The notes: generated from the letters alone by a model not told the origin. Numbered from the stretch's first letter, positions 44,918 through 53,577 are shown. The stretch is DNA of 64,000 nucleotides from Echinicola sp. 20G (GCF_015533855.1 NZ_AP024154.1:375001-439000); one strand, 5' to 3'. Translations and numbers: made by a program.

Positions 44918-45310
44918 TCACTTCTTCTCCAACAACTCCATCAACCGCTTATTCATCTCAACTATACTGCTCATCAAAGATAGCATCATTTCATTCTGCT
45001 TCTCATTAACCGTATTAAAGGTTTGGAAATTACTGTTGATTGGAGAATTGTTGACGTTCTCGAAGAAATTACCCTGATTTGGAGCAATCAGTTGTAAAGG
45101 ATCAACCTTTAAATATTCAGAAACTTTTTGAATAAGGTCAATAGATATCTTGCTCTCCCCTCTTTCATACTTGGTGTAGGCTGATTCAGTAATTCCAATA
45201 TGCTCAGCTAATTGTAAGGCTTTTACATCTTTCACCTTCCTCATTTTATAAAGGTTTCTGCCTATGGTCTTGTTTTCAAGTATGGTAAAGGGGTTATCTA
45301 AGTCGTTCAT
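44918..45310 (-). CDS. XRE-family repressor
   Basis: 130 residues. The N-terminal HTH (IGRNLYKMRKVKDVKALQLAEHIGITESAYTKYERGESKISIDLIQKVSEYLKVDPLQLI) is a standard XRE/Cro-type DNA-binding domain, followed by a Gln/Asn-rich linker and a C-terminal coiled coil (NEMMLSLMSSIVEMNKRLMELLEKK) for oligomerisation. There is no peptidase domain, so it is not LexA-like. It is divergent from the 45591 gene and may control lysogeny and the kinase gene it precedes. Confidence 0.8.
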   Translation of the reverse strand: MNDLDNPFTILENKTIGRNLYKMRKVKDVKALQLAEHIGITESAYTKYERGESKISIDLIQKVSEYLKVDPLQLIAPNQGNFFENVNNSPINSNFQTFNTVNEKQNEMMLSLMSSIVEMNKRLMELLEKK

Positions 45311-45590
45311 AAAAGTATTTTTACTGTCAAAATCATATAAATAAACAACTATTTGAGAGAATATACAACGACTACAAGCCTAATACCTACAAAGTCAGTT
45401 TTTAACTTTGCAATACTATCAAAAGGTAATTCCAATATTCAAACTATAAAATTTCACCTAAAACACTCATAAATAATATTTTTCTGCTATTTTGGTAATC
45501 AAGAACCTTTTTAAAGGGAATACCAACTGTTTAATAGCTACATAGGAAGAGTATTATTTAATATTTATTTCACTTCTTAACCTATTTCTA
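45311..45590. promoter_or_regulatory. Divergent promoter/operator region of the repressor
   Basis: 280 bases between divergent genes. A TAACTTTG -7-like box (45403-45410) points right; GGTAATTCC and GGTAATC/GGGAATACC-like half-sites between 45425 and 45525 could be repressor operators. Confidence 0.4.
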
Positions 45591-45947
45591 ATGAGCTCTT
45601 TCAATACTATTTTTGAGAATTATAAGGAAAAGTTTACCTATAAGCACGGACACAATAAGGTGCAAAAAATAAAATCCAAAGTCCTTAGTTCTTCCAACCT
45701 CAAAAAGCTATCTCAAATTTCAATTGACAGGCGAATTGCTCCATCTGAAGCAGATTTTGGTAGTGGAATCCACACAATAACCTACTTTATGTTTGCAGGA
45801 GGTGAAACAACTGCAATGGCTGAATTATTTGCTATTCACAACTGGAATGAAACGGTCAATAGAACATATAGACTTTGCAGCGACTTGGACTTATGTCATA
45901 AGGCTGAAGCCACTTTTAGAAGATATCAAATTCCAATGTCACATTAA
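45591..45947 (+). CDS. Hypothetical prophage protein
   Basis: 118 residues, basic at the N-terminus (TYKHGHNKVQKIKSKVLSS) with a hydrophobic stretch GIHTITYFMFAGGETTAMAELFAIHNW in the middle. Not recognised. It is the first rightward gene after the repressor region, the position of early lytic genes such as cro or excision factors in other phages, but the sequence shows no HTH. Confidence 0.5.
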   Translation: MSSFNTIFENYKEKFTYKHGHNKVQKIKSKVLSSSNLKKLSQISIDRRIAPSEADFGSGIHTITYFMFAGGETTAMAELFAIHNWNETVNRTYRLCSDLDLCHKAEATFRRYQIPMSH

Positions 45948-45992
45948 TAAACAATTATTCAAGTTAGTCTACCATTAAAAAACCAAATTACT

Positions 45993-46292
45993 ATGATCGA
46001 ACAATTGAATGAATTCGTAAGAAAAATAAATTTTAGCATCAAGAGCTATAACTATCGTCACAATAATTTCCAATATAATACTCCAGAATCTAATATTCCT
46101 CAAATTACAAATTCAAGAGTTATTTACGATCCTCTTTTGCGTAATCTTTTAAGTAAATCTTTAGATATATGTGCAAAATACGAAAGGGAGCTCAATAAAA
46201 GCCCTGTAAACCATCAAATGGCTAATGAGCTAGAAAAAGAACTAATCAAAAATAAAAAGCTTATTGTTCAAATAATCGATAGCGTTAATTGA
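45993..46292 (+). CDS. Hypothetical helical protein
   Basis: 99 residues, highly charged and helical (FVRKINFSIKSYNYRHNNFQYN, LDICAKYERELNKSPVNHQMANELEKELIKNKKLI). No family recognised. It follows the 45591 gene by 45 bp and precedes a small membrane protein by 6 bp. Confidence 0.5.
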   Translation: MIEQLNEFVRKINFSIKSYNYRHNNFQYNTPESNIPQITNSRVIYDPLLRNLLSKSLDICAKYERELNKSPVNHQMANELEKELIKNKKLIVQIIDSVN

Positions 46293-46298
46293 TAATCT

Positions 46299-46502
46299 AT
46301 GAACTGGCTGTGGGTCATTTTAGCGATGGCAGCGATTGGAGGCATAATTGGCTTCCTAAGCTCCAATGAAAACCGTGGTGAAAGTGCTGCTCAAGGAGCT
46401 GTTATGGGTAGTGTAGGATGTGGCTACATAATTTTTCAAATTATGTTTGCCTTAATAGGTCTTTGGTTACTTATTACAATTGGAAGTTGGTTATTTGGAT
46501 AA
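46299..46502 (+). CDS. Small two-pass membrane protein
   Basis: 67 residues with two hydrophobic segments (WLWVILAMAAIGGIIGFL and IIFQIMFALIGLWLLITIGSWL) joined by a Gly/Ser/Ala-rich loop (GESAAQGAVMGSVGCG). It resembles holin-like or toxin-like small phage proteins but the similarity is only of general type. It ends the short rightward early unit just before the integrase terminator. Confidence 0.5.
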   Translation: MNWLWVILAMAAIGGIIGFLSSNENRGESAAQGAVMGSVGCGYIIFQIMFALIGLWLLITIGSWLFG

Positions 46503-46547
46503 AACTTTATATATGTCATCATCTAGTAAAATACAGTGATCAAATGT

Positions 46548-46565
46548 AAGGGTTAGTTAGCCCTT
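46548..46565. terminator. Terminator between convergent early and integrase genes
   Basis: AAGGG-TTAGTTAG-CCCTT hairpin directly between the two stops. Confidence 0.55.
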
Positions 46566-46566
46566 T

Positions 46567-47802
46567 CTATCCTACACTAAACAACCCATTCAATTTATTC
46601 ATCTCCTGCTCCTTAATAGCATCAGCAATATTCACATATTCACTCAGTTGCTTCAAAGTTGTATGACCTGTGATTGATTGGATTACGTGCAGGGGAATCC
46701 CCTTGATGATGGCATTGGTAATAAAGGTTCTTCTAAAGGTGTGAGAACCTACTAACTCATATTTAAACCTCTGTGTAGTTACCTGCTTTCCATTCTCAAA
46801 ATAGATATGCTCAGCCTTAGAATCAATTCCTGACATTTGAATCAATGTCTTTAAATGATCATTGTATTTCTGATTACTAATCATCAGTGGGGTTAAATCA
46901 TAATCGTATTTTTCAAGCAAAGTTTTTAAAGCAGGATGAAGTGGAATATGGATATTTTGATTTGTCTTTACTGCAGTAATTGACAATTGACCATTAAAGA
47001 CATTGGTTTTATTGATCTTCACAGCATCAGAATACCTTAGTCCAGTAAACAATTGAACCATTGCTAAATCCTTCACTCTTTGTAAAGACTCCCTTGGTGG
47101 TTGGAATTCAAGCAAGGTTCTTATTTCATCCTCTAAGAGCACCATTTGCTTCTGCTTAAAGGCTCTTGGATAGTTTAGGTTCTTGTACTTTGCATCAATA
47201 ATATCAAGCTTGTTATAGTGGTTTAAAATCTGTCTGAGAAAGCTAAAGGTTTTATGTATGGTGGAAGGTTGTTGACTCTTTCTAAGGTTTTTGTTTGGAT
47301 GATCTGGCCTTTCTTGCTGTAAGTATAGCGTGAAGTCATTTATCCATTTTTGAGTTATTTGTGAGTAGTAGAATTTCTTACCTCCTGAGAAGTCTTCTAA
47401 CCTAGTAACTAAATTCACAAGCTTCTCAATCATTCTAGGTTTGGCATCAGTCCTAAGAGCTATATATTCTTTAGCTAGAGAAATGAAATCTTTCTCTCCT
47501 TCCTTTTCTACCTGTCTGTAATTTTTAACATTAGTAGCATTTATTGGAATACTCCTAATCCTTAATTCATTCAGAATCTTATGTATTTCCTGAAGTTCAG
47601 TATTAAGTGAATCATTTAATTCATAATGGCTTGGATGAGAAGTACTGACTTTATTCTTTTTCCAATGCTTCTTTTCAATCTTAACTGTAGTCTTGAACTG
47701 TACAGTCTCTCTAGTTGAAGGGTTCAAAAAGTCTAAAATATAATAAACAGTTCCTAAGCCAGTCTTCTTACTGATATTCTGTAAATATGGTCTAATTGTC
47801 AT
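46567..47802 (-). CDS. Tyrosine integrase
   Basis: 411 residues of the Bacteroidota phage-integrase type: an arm-binding N-terminal domain (about 1-100), a SAM-like core-binding domain, and the catalytic domain with Arg in FTGLRYSDAV, HTFRR (HxxR), ITGHTTL and the Tyr nucleophile in SEYVNI. It is encoded next to attR and faces away from it. It would recombine the 57-bp core in the tRNA-Ser gene. No excisionase was recognised nearby. Confidence 0.95.
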   Translation of the reverse strand: MTIRPYLQNISKKTGLGTVYYILDFLNPSTRETVQFKTTVKIEKKHWKKNKVSTSHPSHYELNDSLNTELQEIHKILNELRIRSIPINATNVKNYRQVEKEGEKDFISLAKEYIALRTDAKPRMIEKLVNLVTRLEDFSGGKKFYYSQITQKWINDFTLYLQQERPDHPNKNLRKSQQPSTIHKTFSFLRQILNHYNKLDIIDAKYKNLNYPRAFKQKQMVLLEDEIRTLLEFQPPRESLQRVKDLAMVQLFTGLRYSDAVKINKTNVFNGQLSITAVKTNQNIHIPLHPALKTLLEKYDYDLTPLMISNQKYNDHLKTLIQMSGIDSKAEHIYFENGKQVTTQRFKYELVGSHTFRRTFITNAIIKGIPLHVIQSITGHTTLKQLSEYVNIADAIKEQEMNKLNGLFSVG

Positions 47803-47840
47803 TGCAGGTAGTTTTTAAGTTATTCCAAAGGTATAAAAAT

Positions 47841-47870
47841 TTACTTGTATTTTACTTGCGAGTTACTTGC
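47841..47870 (+). promoter_or_regulatory. Integrase arm-type sites near attR
   Basis: TTACTTGT, TTACTTGC and TTACTTGC start at 47841, 47852 and 47863: three direct copies at exact 11-bp steps, matching the pair near attL. Confidence 0.7.
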
Positions 47871-47931
47871 GTAAGTTGGATTATTGTAGTCATTAAAAAA
47901 TAAAAAAGTGCTTTTAAAGCCATTATAAAGT

Positions 47932-47988
47932 GGTCTTGAAAACCGTTGTACCGCGAGGTACCGGGGGTTCGAATCCCTCCTCCTCTGC
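47932..47988 (+). repeat. attR core (57-bp direct repeat with attL)
   Basis: Identical to 12440-12496. It is the 3' part of tRNA-Ser without a 5' half, so it is not a functional tRNA gene. Confidence 0.95.
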
Positions 47989-48010
47989 ATTTTAACAGTC
48001 AAATGTTTCG

Positions 48011-48046
48011 AAAAGCCTCAGAATTTAGTTTCTGAGGCTTTTTTCG
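48011..48046 (+). terminator. Host terminator after attR
   Basis: AAAAGCCTCAGA/TCTGAGGCTTTT arms with a T6 run; probably the original tRNA-Ser terminator before integration. Confidence 0.8.
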
Positions 48047-48087
48047 TTTTGTAACCTTTCAAAAAACCTTACATTTTTCATATTTAT

Positions 48088-48128
48088 CGAGACCAAATCG
48101 AGACCATATGATTTTTTTAGCGAGACCA
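48088..48128 (+). repeat. CGAGACCA iterons outside attR
   Basis: Three direct copies of CGAGACCA start at 48088, 48099 and 48121, at steps of 11 and 22 bp. They look like arm-type sites of a second integrase, but none is encoded here. Confidence 0.5.
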
Positions 48129-48218
48129 TTTTTCATTTTGTGATTATGTAAAATCAGTAGTCATTCGGTGGAGAAATATAATTCTATCGCACCTAAAACT
48201 CACTTCACTATTTGTTTT

Positions 48219-48356
48219 TCATACTATAATATGAAAAATCATGATCAAACACTCAACACAGTTGAATCAAACACTTATTTTCACACTATAATGTGATTTA
48301 AATTGATTTTCAATTGACTTTTTGCTATTTTTATCAAAAATCACATTATAATGACA
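48219..48356 (+). promoter_or_regulatory. Three hip operators
   Basis: TCATACTATAATATGA (48219), TCACACTATAATGTGA (48281) and TCACATTATAATGACA (48341): near-palindromes with a common CTATAAT-like core at 62- and 60-bp steps, the last overlapping the hipB start codon. This suits autorepression by HipB. Confidence 0.7.
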
Positions 48357-48566
48357 ATTAATGAGATAGGAAATAGCATTCGGGAACGTCGCAAAATGTT
48401 GGATATAACCCAACCAGATCTAGCGGAAATGGCCCAAATCAGCATCAACACCCTCTATAAAATCGAAAGAGGTGAGGCAAATCCATCAGTAAGGATCTTG
48501 AACAAAATTGCTAACATCCTTGGGTTGGAAATTTTCATTGCTGTCAAAAAAGTAATTGATCAATGA
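48351..48566 (+). CDS. hipB: HipB-like antitoxin/DNA-binding protein
   Basis: 71 residues, a compact XRE HTH domain (IGNSIRERRKMLDITQPDLAEMAQISINTLYKIERGEANPSVRILNKIANILGLEIFIAVKKV). It is the first gene of a three-gene hip operon. Its start codon lies inside the third operator, so its own synthesis is easily repressed. HipB proteins bind the operator as dimers and hold the kinase toxin in check. Its stop overlaps the next ATG (ATGA). Confidence 0.88.
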   Translation: MTINEIGNSIRERRKMLDITQPDLAEMAQISINTLYKIERGEANPSVRILNKIANILGLEIFIAVKKVIDQ

Positions 48567-48892
48567 AAAGAGCCAAGGTATTAAGAAATGGAGAATTGGT
48601 AGGCTGGCTGACCAAGGAAGGTTCTGAAAAGTATACCTTTTCATATGACAAGACATGGTTTGATGACCCTAAAAAACCTGCGCTTAGCCTTACTTTGCCT
48701 AAAAGCCAAAAAGATTATCAATCAGAACACCTATTTCCTTTCTTTTTCAATATGCTTTCAGAAGGAGTAAACTTAAAGTTGCAGGCCCGTCAATACCAGA
48801 TTGATGAATCCGATTATTTTGGACTTTTAATGCTCACCGCTGACAAAGAAACCATTGGCCCCATCACTGTCCACCCCATAAATGAACCATGA
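48563..48892 (+). CDS. hipS: HipS-like protein (HipA N-terminal subdomain)
   Basis: 109 residues that correspond to the N-subdomain 1 of HipA (VLRNGELVGWLTKEGSEKYTFSYDKTWFDDPKKPALSLTLP, then HLFPFFFNMLSEG). In classical HipA this part is fused to the kinase; here it is a separate gene, as in HipBST systems, where HipS is the antitoxin that inhibits the kinase HipT. The ATGA overlaps on both sides show strict translational coupling of the three genes. Confidence 0.85.
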   Translation: MKRAKVLRNGELVGWLTKEGSEKYTFSYDKTWFDDPKKPALSLTLPKSQKDYQSEHLFPFFFNMLSEGVNLKLQARQYQIDESDYFGLLMLTADKETIGPITVHPINEP

Positions 48893-49908
48893 TCAAGATC
48901 ACCAACTGCCCTGGCACACTAGCATCCGATCACAAAACTTATAGTACTCGTTGTATCAGGTATATATTTGAAGGTAAAAAAACAAGCCATTTTCTACCCT
49001 ACCAGAGCCATCAGTCCAATGATGATCTGGAAATGGCCGCTTTGATGGATAATCGGAAACGAATTTCCATTTCCGGAGTCCAGGAAAAATTATCTGTTAT
49101 TTGGGATAAAGGAGTAATCCGCTTGACCAAAGCAGGTGAACAGGGCGCGTATATCCTTAAACCAATCCCAAGGGATTTGGAAAAAGTGGACCAGGTTCCC
49201 GCAAATGAGCACTTGACCATGCAGATCGCCAAGCAAGTATATGGATTGACGACAGCCGAAAATGCCTTGATATTCTTTCAGAATGGCGAACCCGCTTATC
49301 TCACCAAAAGGTTTGATATACTAAAAAATGGAAGAAAATTAGGGATCGAGGATTTTGCCACCCTAGCCGGTAAAACAAAGGAAACCGATGGTGATGAGTT
49401 CAAATACAATTACAGCTATGAGGGTATTGCAGACCTCATTAAACAATATGCCGCTGCTGCTCCCATTGCTTTGGAAAGCTTCTATAAACTGGTACTGTTC
49501 AATTTCCTGTTTTCAAATGGAGATGCCCACCTGAAAAACTTTAGCCTTTTGGAAACCCCTGCAGGAGATTACCAACTGAGTCCCGCTTATGACCTGACAA
49601 ATTCCCGACTCCATGTAAAAGACCCAGAACTCGCTTTAAAGAGAGGCCTTTTCAAAAACGATTATGAGACAGAAAGCTACAAAGCAAATGGTTTTTATGC
49701 TCAAGATGATTTCCTTGAATTTGGAATAAGGATTGGAATTCTAAAGACAAGGGTAATAAAGATTTTAGGGGACTTCAAAACCGAAAAAGAAGAGGTTAAA
49801 ACCTTAATCTCTAGAAGTTTTCTGAATGAAGAGACTAAAAAAATCTATTTACAAACTTATGTTGATCGATTAAACTCTCTGAATTACTCATTTAGCAACA
49901 AAATTTAA
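48889..49908 (+). CDS. hipT: HipT-like serine/threonine kinase toxin
   Basis: 339 residues, the kinase core of HipA without the N-subdomain. The Gly-rich loop region RKRISISGVQEKLSVI holds the SIS pair that corresponds to the autophosphorylated serines of E. coli HipT. ILKPIP carries the ATP-binding Lys, NFLFSNGDAHLKNF the catalytic Asp, and SPAYDLTNS the metal-binding Asp. Known HipA/HipT targets are aminoacyl-tRNA synthetases (GltX, TrpS); the target here is unknown. All catalytic residues are present, so the toxin looks active. Confidence 0.87.
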   Translation: MIKITNCPGTLASDHKTYSTRCIRYIFEGKKTSHFLPYQSHQSNDDLEMAALMDNRKRISISGVQEKLSVIWDKGVIRLTKAGEQGAYILKPIPRDLEKVDQVPANEHLTMQIAKQVYGLTTAENALIFFQNGEPAYLTKRFDILKNGRKLGIEDFATLAGKTKETDGDEFKYNYSYEGIADLIKQYAAAAPIALESFYKLVLFNFLFSNGDAHLKNFSLLETPAGDYQLSPAYDLTNSRLHVKDPELALKRGLFKNDYETESYKANGFYAQDDFLEFGIRIGILKTRVIKILGDFKTEKEEVKTLISRSFLNEETKKIYLQTYVDRLNSLNYSFSNKI

Positions 49909-50019
49909 AGCAACAGGTTCATAAAAAAGAACTTACAAATGAAGTTTAGTATAACCATTTATCCTTAAATAGAACAAATCTCAAAATATGTTTCAATTGA
50001 TAATGATTAACTCACTTCA

Positions 50020-50856
50020 TCAAACCTTAACTTTTTCTAAAAACCCATTAATCTCCTCCACATACCAGCCTCCAAATCCTTTACTTTCCAATAGATAGGA
50101 AAAGCCAGCGAGGTGTTCACCAGAATATTGAATTACTTCACAATGGTTACCAAGTGCTTTTTGAAGACCCAATGTATCCTGATGGGTTGTAATAATATCC
50201 TTAGAGGCTGTGAAAATCAAAAGGGGAATATCAATGGACTCAATGGCCTTCCTATACTCAGCAGACTCTTCAGGAAGCACCAAGAGCTTACCTTTCTCCT
50301 TGTACCTATCTACAATAGCTAAAGTATCGGTTACATAACCTTCGCCAATCATAAAATCAATTTTGCCCTTTAAGACAGGATAAGCCCTAGAAGCAATCGT
50401 GGTTCCCATCGACATGGACCAAATCCCAAATTTCTTATCCCTAAACTTTAATGAAGCTGCCTTAACAACGGCCTCAAGGTCCTTGGCAAACTCCGTGTAG
50501 TAGAGATAATCTGACTGAATATCGAAATCATCACTTTTACCAAAACCCCGATAATCAAAAGTAATCACCGTATAGCCTGCATTCGCCATTATCCCAGCAT
50601 AATAAACAAAGTAGGACATATTCCCTGCATCTGGATAAGCTAAAACAAGTACTACGCCTTTATCATTTTCTGGCCTCGCCTCATAAATCCATGAGTTTAA
50701 CTTATAGCCATCTTCCGTTGTAATTTTCAGTTCCTCATAATTCCAGCTTATTGAATCTGGTGTCATAAAATATTCCCTGTCCGGTTGAATAGCAAAAGCT
50801 TGATTTATCAAGCTCAAAAGCATCAGAAAAACAAAAAAAGGTGCTATTTTTTTCAT
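50020..50856 (-). CDS. Secreted alpha/beta hydrolase
   Basis: 278 residues with a signal peptide (APFFVFLMLLSLINQAFA). The hydrolase core shows VLVLAYPDAGNMSYFVYYAGIMANAGYTVITFDYRGFGKS, the nucleophile elbow GIWSMSMGTTIA (Ser), IFTASKDIITT with an acid, and a terminal GEHLAGFS His. It resembles serine aminopeptidase S33 or lysophospholipase-like enzymes acting in the periplasm. It stands alone, convergent with hipT. Substrate unknown. Confidence 0.8.
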   Translation of the reverse strand: MKKIAPFFVFLMLLSLINQAFAIQPDREYFMTPDSISWNYEELKITTEDGYKLNSWIYEARPENDKGVVLVLAYPDAGNMSYFVYYAGIMANAGYTVITFDYRGFGKSDDFDIQSDYLYYTEFAKDLEAVVKAASLKFRDKKFGIWSMSMGTTIASRAYPVLKGKIDFMIGEGYVTDTLAIVDRYKEKGKLLVLPEESAEYRKAIESIDIPLLIFTASKDIITTHQDTLGLQKALGNHCEVIQYSGEHLAGFSYLLESKGFGGWYVEEINGFLEKVKV

Positions 50857-51401
50857 ACTTAGTTAATAAGGTATCTATTCTTTGTCTAGTAATTTTCAAA
50901 AATTCCAAAAACAAAACTTGAAAACCGGACCCTTTACTAAGGTAGAAAATTCAATTTTATTTTCTTCAATATTAGTAAAAGTAAAGCCCGGTTTCATTTC
51001 CCTAAGTCAATGCAAAAGCATTGATCCACAAAATCATTTCATTAACCATCAATAAACTACAATTAGTCTTTTTAACCCCTTTATGCTTCTTTTTCACCCT
51101 GTTTTGCTGCGAAAAAAAATCCATTCCTTTTGTTCCTTGAACCTTTGGGATTTGTTAAATTAATGGTATTCAAGAAACCCAAAATCGCATGAAAAATTTA
51201 CTGTACTTTATCATGCACCCTAGGGCATGGGAGTTTGGATGCCCCAGGCAGAAAGTGTATGAGACCATGGCTTTGCCAAGCATGTACGCCTAATAACCAC
51301 TTTAATACAAGGTTTCACTTTGTCCTTTGACGCTTTTCCAATTTCTACCATTGCCACCAATAACCCAAAACCTATAGAGAGATCACCATAATTAACAAAA
51401 C
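50857..51401. other. Intergenic region, no gene seen
   Basis: About 545 bases between divergent genes. Only a weak stem (GGGCATGGGAGTTTGGATGCCC near 51222, split arms GGGCAT/ATGCCC) was noticed. No promoter or RNA could be assigned. Confidence 0.4.
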
Positions 51402-52064
51402 ATGCAGTTGTTTATCATTGGAGACATTCACGGATGCTTTCACACTTTTAAGAAGTTGCTCACTCATTGGAACCCATCAGAAGAGCGGCTGATCCAAGTG
51501 GGAGACCTCATCGATAGGGGAAACTTTTCTGTCGAAGTATTACAGCTGGCAAAGGACCTTTCTAGCGAGCATTCGGAAAAAAGTGTTTTTCTAAAAGGCA
51601 ATCACGAACACATGATGGTCGAACATATAGAAAACGGATACATCGGCGGGAGTTGGCTTTTCAACGGGGGCAAAGGCACATTAATCCAATTCAAAGAAAG
51701 AAATGTAAACCCTGAGCAAACTCTCCCATGGATTAAAGCCCTGCCGCTAAAATGGGAAAACAGTCATGTGATGGTCTCCCATGCAGGTATCTCCAAAAGC
51801 TTACATCCACTGGATCCTGATGGTCGGGATGGTATTCTGTGGAATAGAAAACCTTTGAAAAAACTTCCTAAAATCCAAGTGATCGGACACACTCCCCAAC
51901 AAAATGGCAAGGCCAACTTCACCACCTCTTCCCAATCTTGGAACATCGACACTGGAGCTTACCGGGGTATCTGCCTGACAGGATTAAAGCTCAGAGAAAA
52001 TGGTGACTTTTTGGAAGAAATCAATATCCCTACAGATGAACGGGATCTGGAGCAGCAATTGTAA
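51402..52064 (+). CDS. Metallophosphatase (PP1/ApaH-like)
   Basis: 220 residues of the calcineurin-like phosphoesterase family. The metal-binding motifs are GDIHGC at the start, GDLIDRG, GNHEHM, HAGIS and GHTPQ near the end, in canonical order. Such enzymes are Ser/Thr phosphatases or diadenosine tetraphosphatases in the cytosol. The last 35 bases overlap the 3' end of the convergent Ppx/GppA gene. Confidence 0.88.
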   Translation: MQLFIIGDIHGCFHTFKKLLTHWNPSEERLIQVGDLIDRGNFSVEVLQLAKDLSSEHSEKSVFLKGNHEHMMVEHIENGYIGGSWLFNGGKGTLIQFKERNVNPEQTLPWIKALPLKWENSHVMVSHAGISKSLHPLDPDGRDGILWNRKPLKKLPKIQVIGHTPQQNGKANFTTSSQSWNIDTGAYRGICLTGLKLRENGDFLEEINIPTDERDLEQQL

Positions 52065-53577
52065 TTTCTCTTTCCAGAGCCTTCTCCAATACAAAACGGT
52101 GACGCATTGCATCCCAAATCTCCAAATCAGGATTCTCTTCACCTTTTACGGTAATGATTATTTGTTTCTCTGCCCACTTACAGGACAAAGAGTCCACCCA
52201 TTGGTTTTTGGTCTTGTCCAAGCCTATGGCAATCCTCATGATTCCTGACAAAGTTCTCACGAGGTATTTTTGTGACTTGGTCATTTTTTTAAATTTAGAA
52301 TGCCTTTTCTTTGGACCAGACTTCCTATGGTACCTTGCCAAATGCCCCAGCAAGGCGATCTCCTCATTGGTAAATCCTCTCAATCGGGAATTCGAAATAA
52401 TATAACGGGAATGTTTATGGTACTTCGGAAAACCGATAAAGTGCCCCACTTCGAAAATCATGCAGGCAAACTCCAACAATTCCCTTGCTGAATCATCCAT
52501 TCCATGTAATTGCTGGAGTTGGTCAAAAAGCTGAAGGGACAGATGGGCAACATGTTTCTTTTGCTCAATATCACTTTGGTATCGTAAAGCCAAATGCAGC
52601 ACACTTCTGTACCTGAGGTTTCCTTCTGGGCCAAGTATCGTTTGTTTCCTCCCCAGACTGTCTAAATAATCCAAAATCAATCCTTCTCTCAAAGAAGCAT
52701 CACAAAGAGTGATTTCACTGGCTTGAGACATCTCAAGTAAATTCACCAAAAGCATGCTCCCCAGATGTATCGCATCCGCTCTATTGCTGCTGATCCCAGG
52801 CACCTTTTCCCGTTCCTCCAAAGTCATCTTCAGTAGCTTCTTGGACAGTTTGGAGAGTTCTTTTGTGCTGACCACTTCTGCATTGACGGTATCCAAAGAA
52901 CTGCCCTTTCCGGCAAGATGAGCGGCTTCACCCAATGCCCTGATGGTTCCTGAAGTACCTATCACCTTGGTAAAGCCTTCGGCAAGCACTTCCTTCATCA
53001 CCTCCTCAGCCGCCAACTTAATATGTCCCAATAGCTCCGTCGCATCTGTTTTTGTCAGCGTTTCCTTTCCTCCTGCCATATCCAGTAAACGAAGGACACC
53101 CAGCTTGATACTTTTCTTAAAATAAATATTTTCTTGGTCCCCTACCGTCGCTTCGGTACTTCCTCCACCGATATCCAGCACCAATACCTTTTCATTTCCA
53201 AAAGCAATAGCTCTCCTAACTGCCAAAAAGATCAATCTCGCTTCTTCCTTTCCTGAAATCACATGAGGTGTCAAGCCCGTCTCTCTTGCTAAAGCATCCA
53301 AAAACTCGCCACCATTTTTGGCTTCTCTGGTGGCACTGGTCGCGGCCGTAATGATCTCATCTACCCCAAACTGATCTGCCAATTGAACATATCGTTGGAT
53401 AACAGCTATCCCGCGCTCAAAGGCCTCTTGGGAAAGTTGGTTGGTTGCAAATACCCCTACCCCCAGCTTCACCATCTCCTTTTCATCGATCAGCACTTTA
53501 AGGTTCCCCCTTTGAGTCACCTCTGCAATTACCAGATGAATGGAGTTGGTACCGATATCAATCGCTGCTAAGTTCAT
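52030..53577 (-). CDS. Exopolyphosphatase/guanosine pentaphosphatase (Ppx/GppA family)
   Basis: 515 residues. The N-terminal ASKHA-type domain is clear: LAAIDIGTNSIHLVIAEV (phosphate 1), TSATREAKNG, VLDIGGGSTEATVGD and GTSGTIRALGEAA. The C-terminal third is an HD-like helical domain (ACMIFEVGHFIGFPKYHKHSRYII, LGHLARYHRKSGPKKRHSKF). The family splits polyphosphate or converts pppGpp to ppGpp. The two activities cannot be told apart by sequence. It overlaps the convergent phosphatase gene by 35 bp. Confidence 0.9.
   Translation of the reverse strand: MNLAAIDIGTNSIHLVIAEVTQRGNLKVLIDEKEMVKLGVGVFATNQLSQEAFERGIAVIQRYVQLADQFGVDEIITAATSATREAKNGGEFLDALARETGLTPHVISGKEEARLIFLAVRRAIAFGNEKVLVLDIGGGSTEATVGDQENIYFKKSIKLGVLRLLDMAGGKETLTKTDATELLGHIKLAAEEVMKEVLAEGFTKVIGTSGTIRALGEAAHLAGKGSSLDTVNAEVVSTKELSKLSKKLLKMTLEEREKVPGISSNRADAIHLGSMLLVNLLEMSQASEITLCDASLREGLILDYLDSLGRKQTILGPEGNLRYRSVLHLALRYQSDIEQKKHVAHLSLQLFDQLQQLHGMDDSARELLEFACMIFEVGHFIGFPKYHKHSRYIISNSRLRGFTNEEIALLGHLARYHRKSGPKKRHSKFKKMTKSQKYLVRTLSGIMRIAIGLDKTKNQWVDSLSCKWAEKQIIITVKGEENPDLEIWDAMRHRFVLEKALEREITIAAPDPVHL

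Larger units (their letters stand above)
12440..47988. mobile_element. Siphovirus-type prophage integrated in tRNA-Ser
   Basis: The element is bounded by the 57-bp att repeats and has a tyrosine integrase adjacent to the right end. It contains complete packaging, capsid, tail and lysis modules of an HK97-fold siphovirus, plus a repressor, a helicase and accessory genes. It is visibly AT-richer than the flanking host DNA, with the lowest GC around 40-45 kb. Structural genes run right to left toward the tRNA. No DnaA-like initiator, primase or polymerase was recognised. Confidence 0.95.

Noticed and set aside
47932..47988. Second tRNA-Ser gene
   Set aside because: Only the 3' part is present; no 5' acceptor strand or D arm precedes it.
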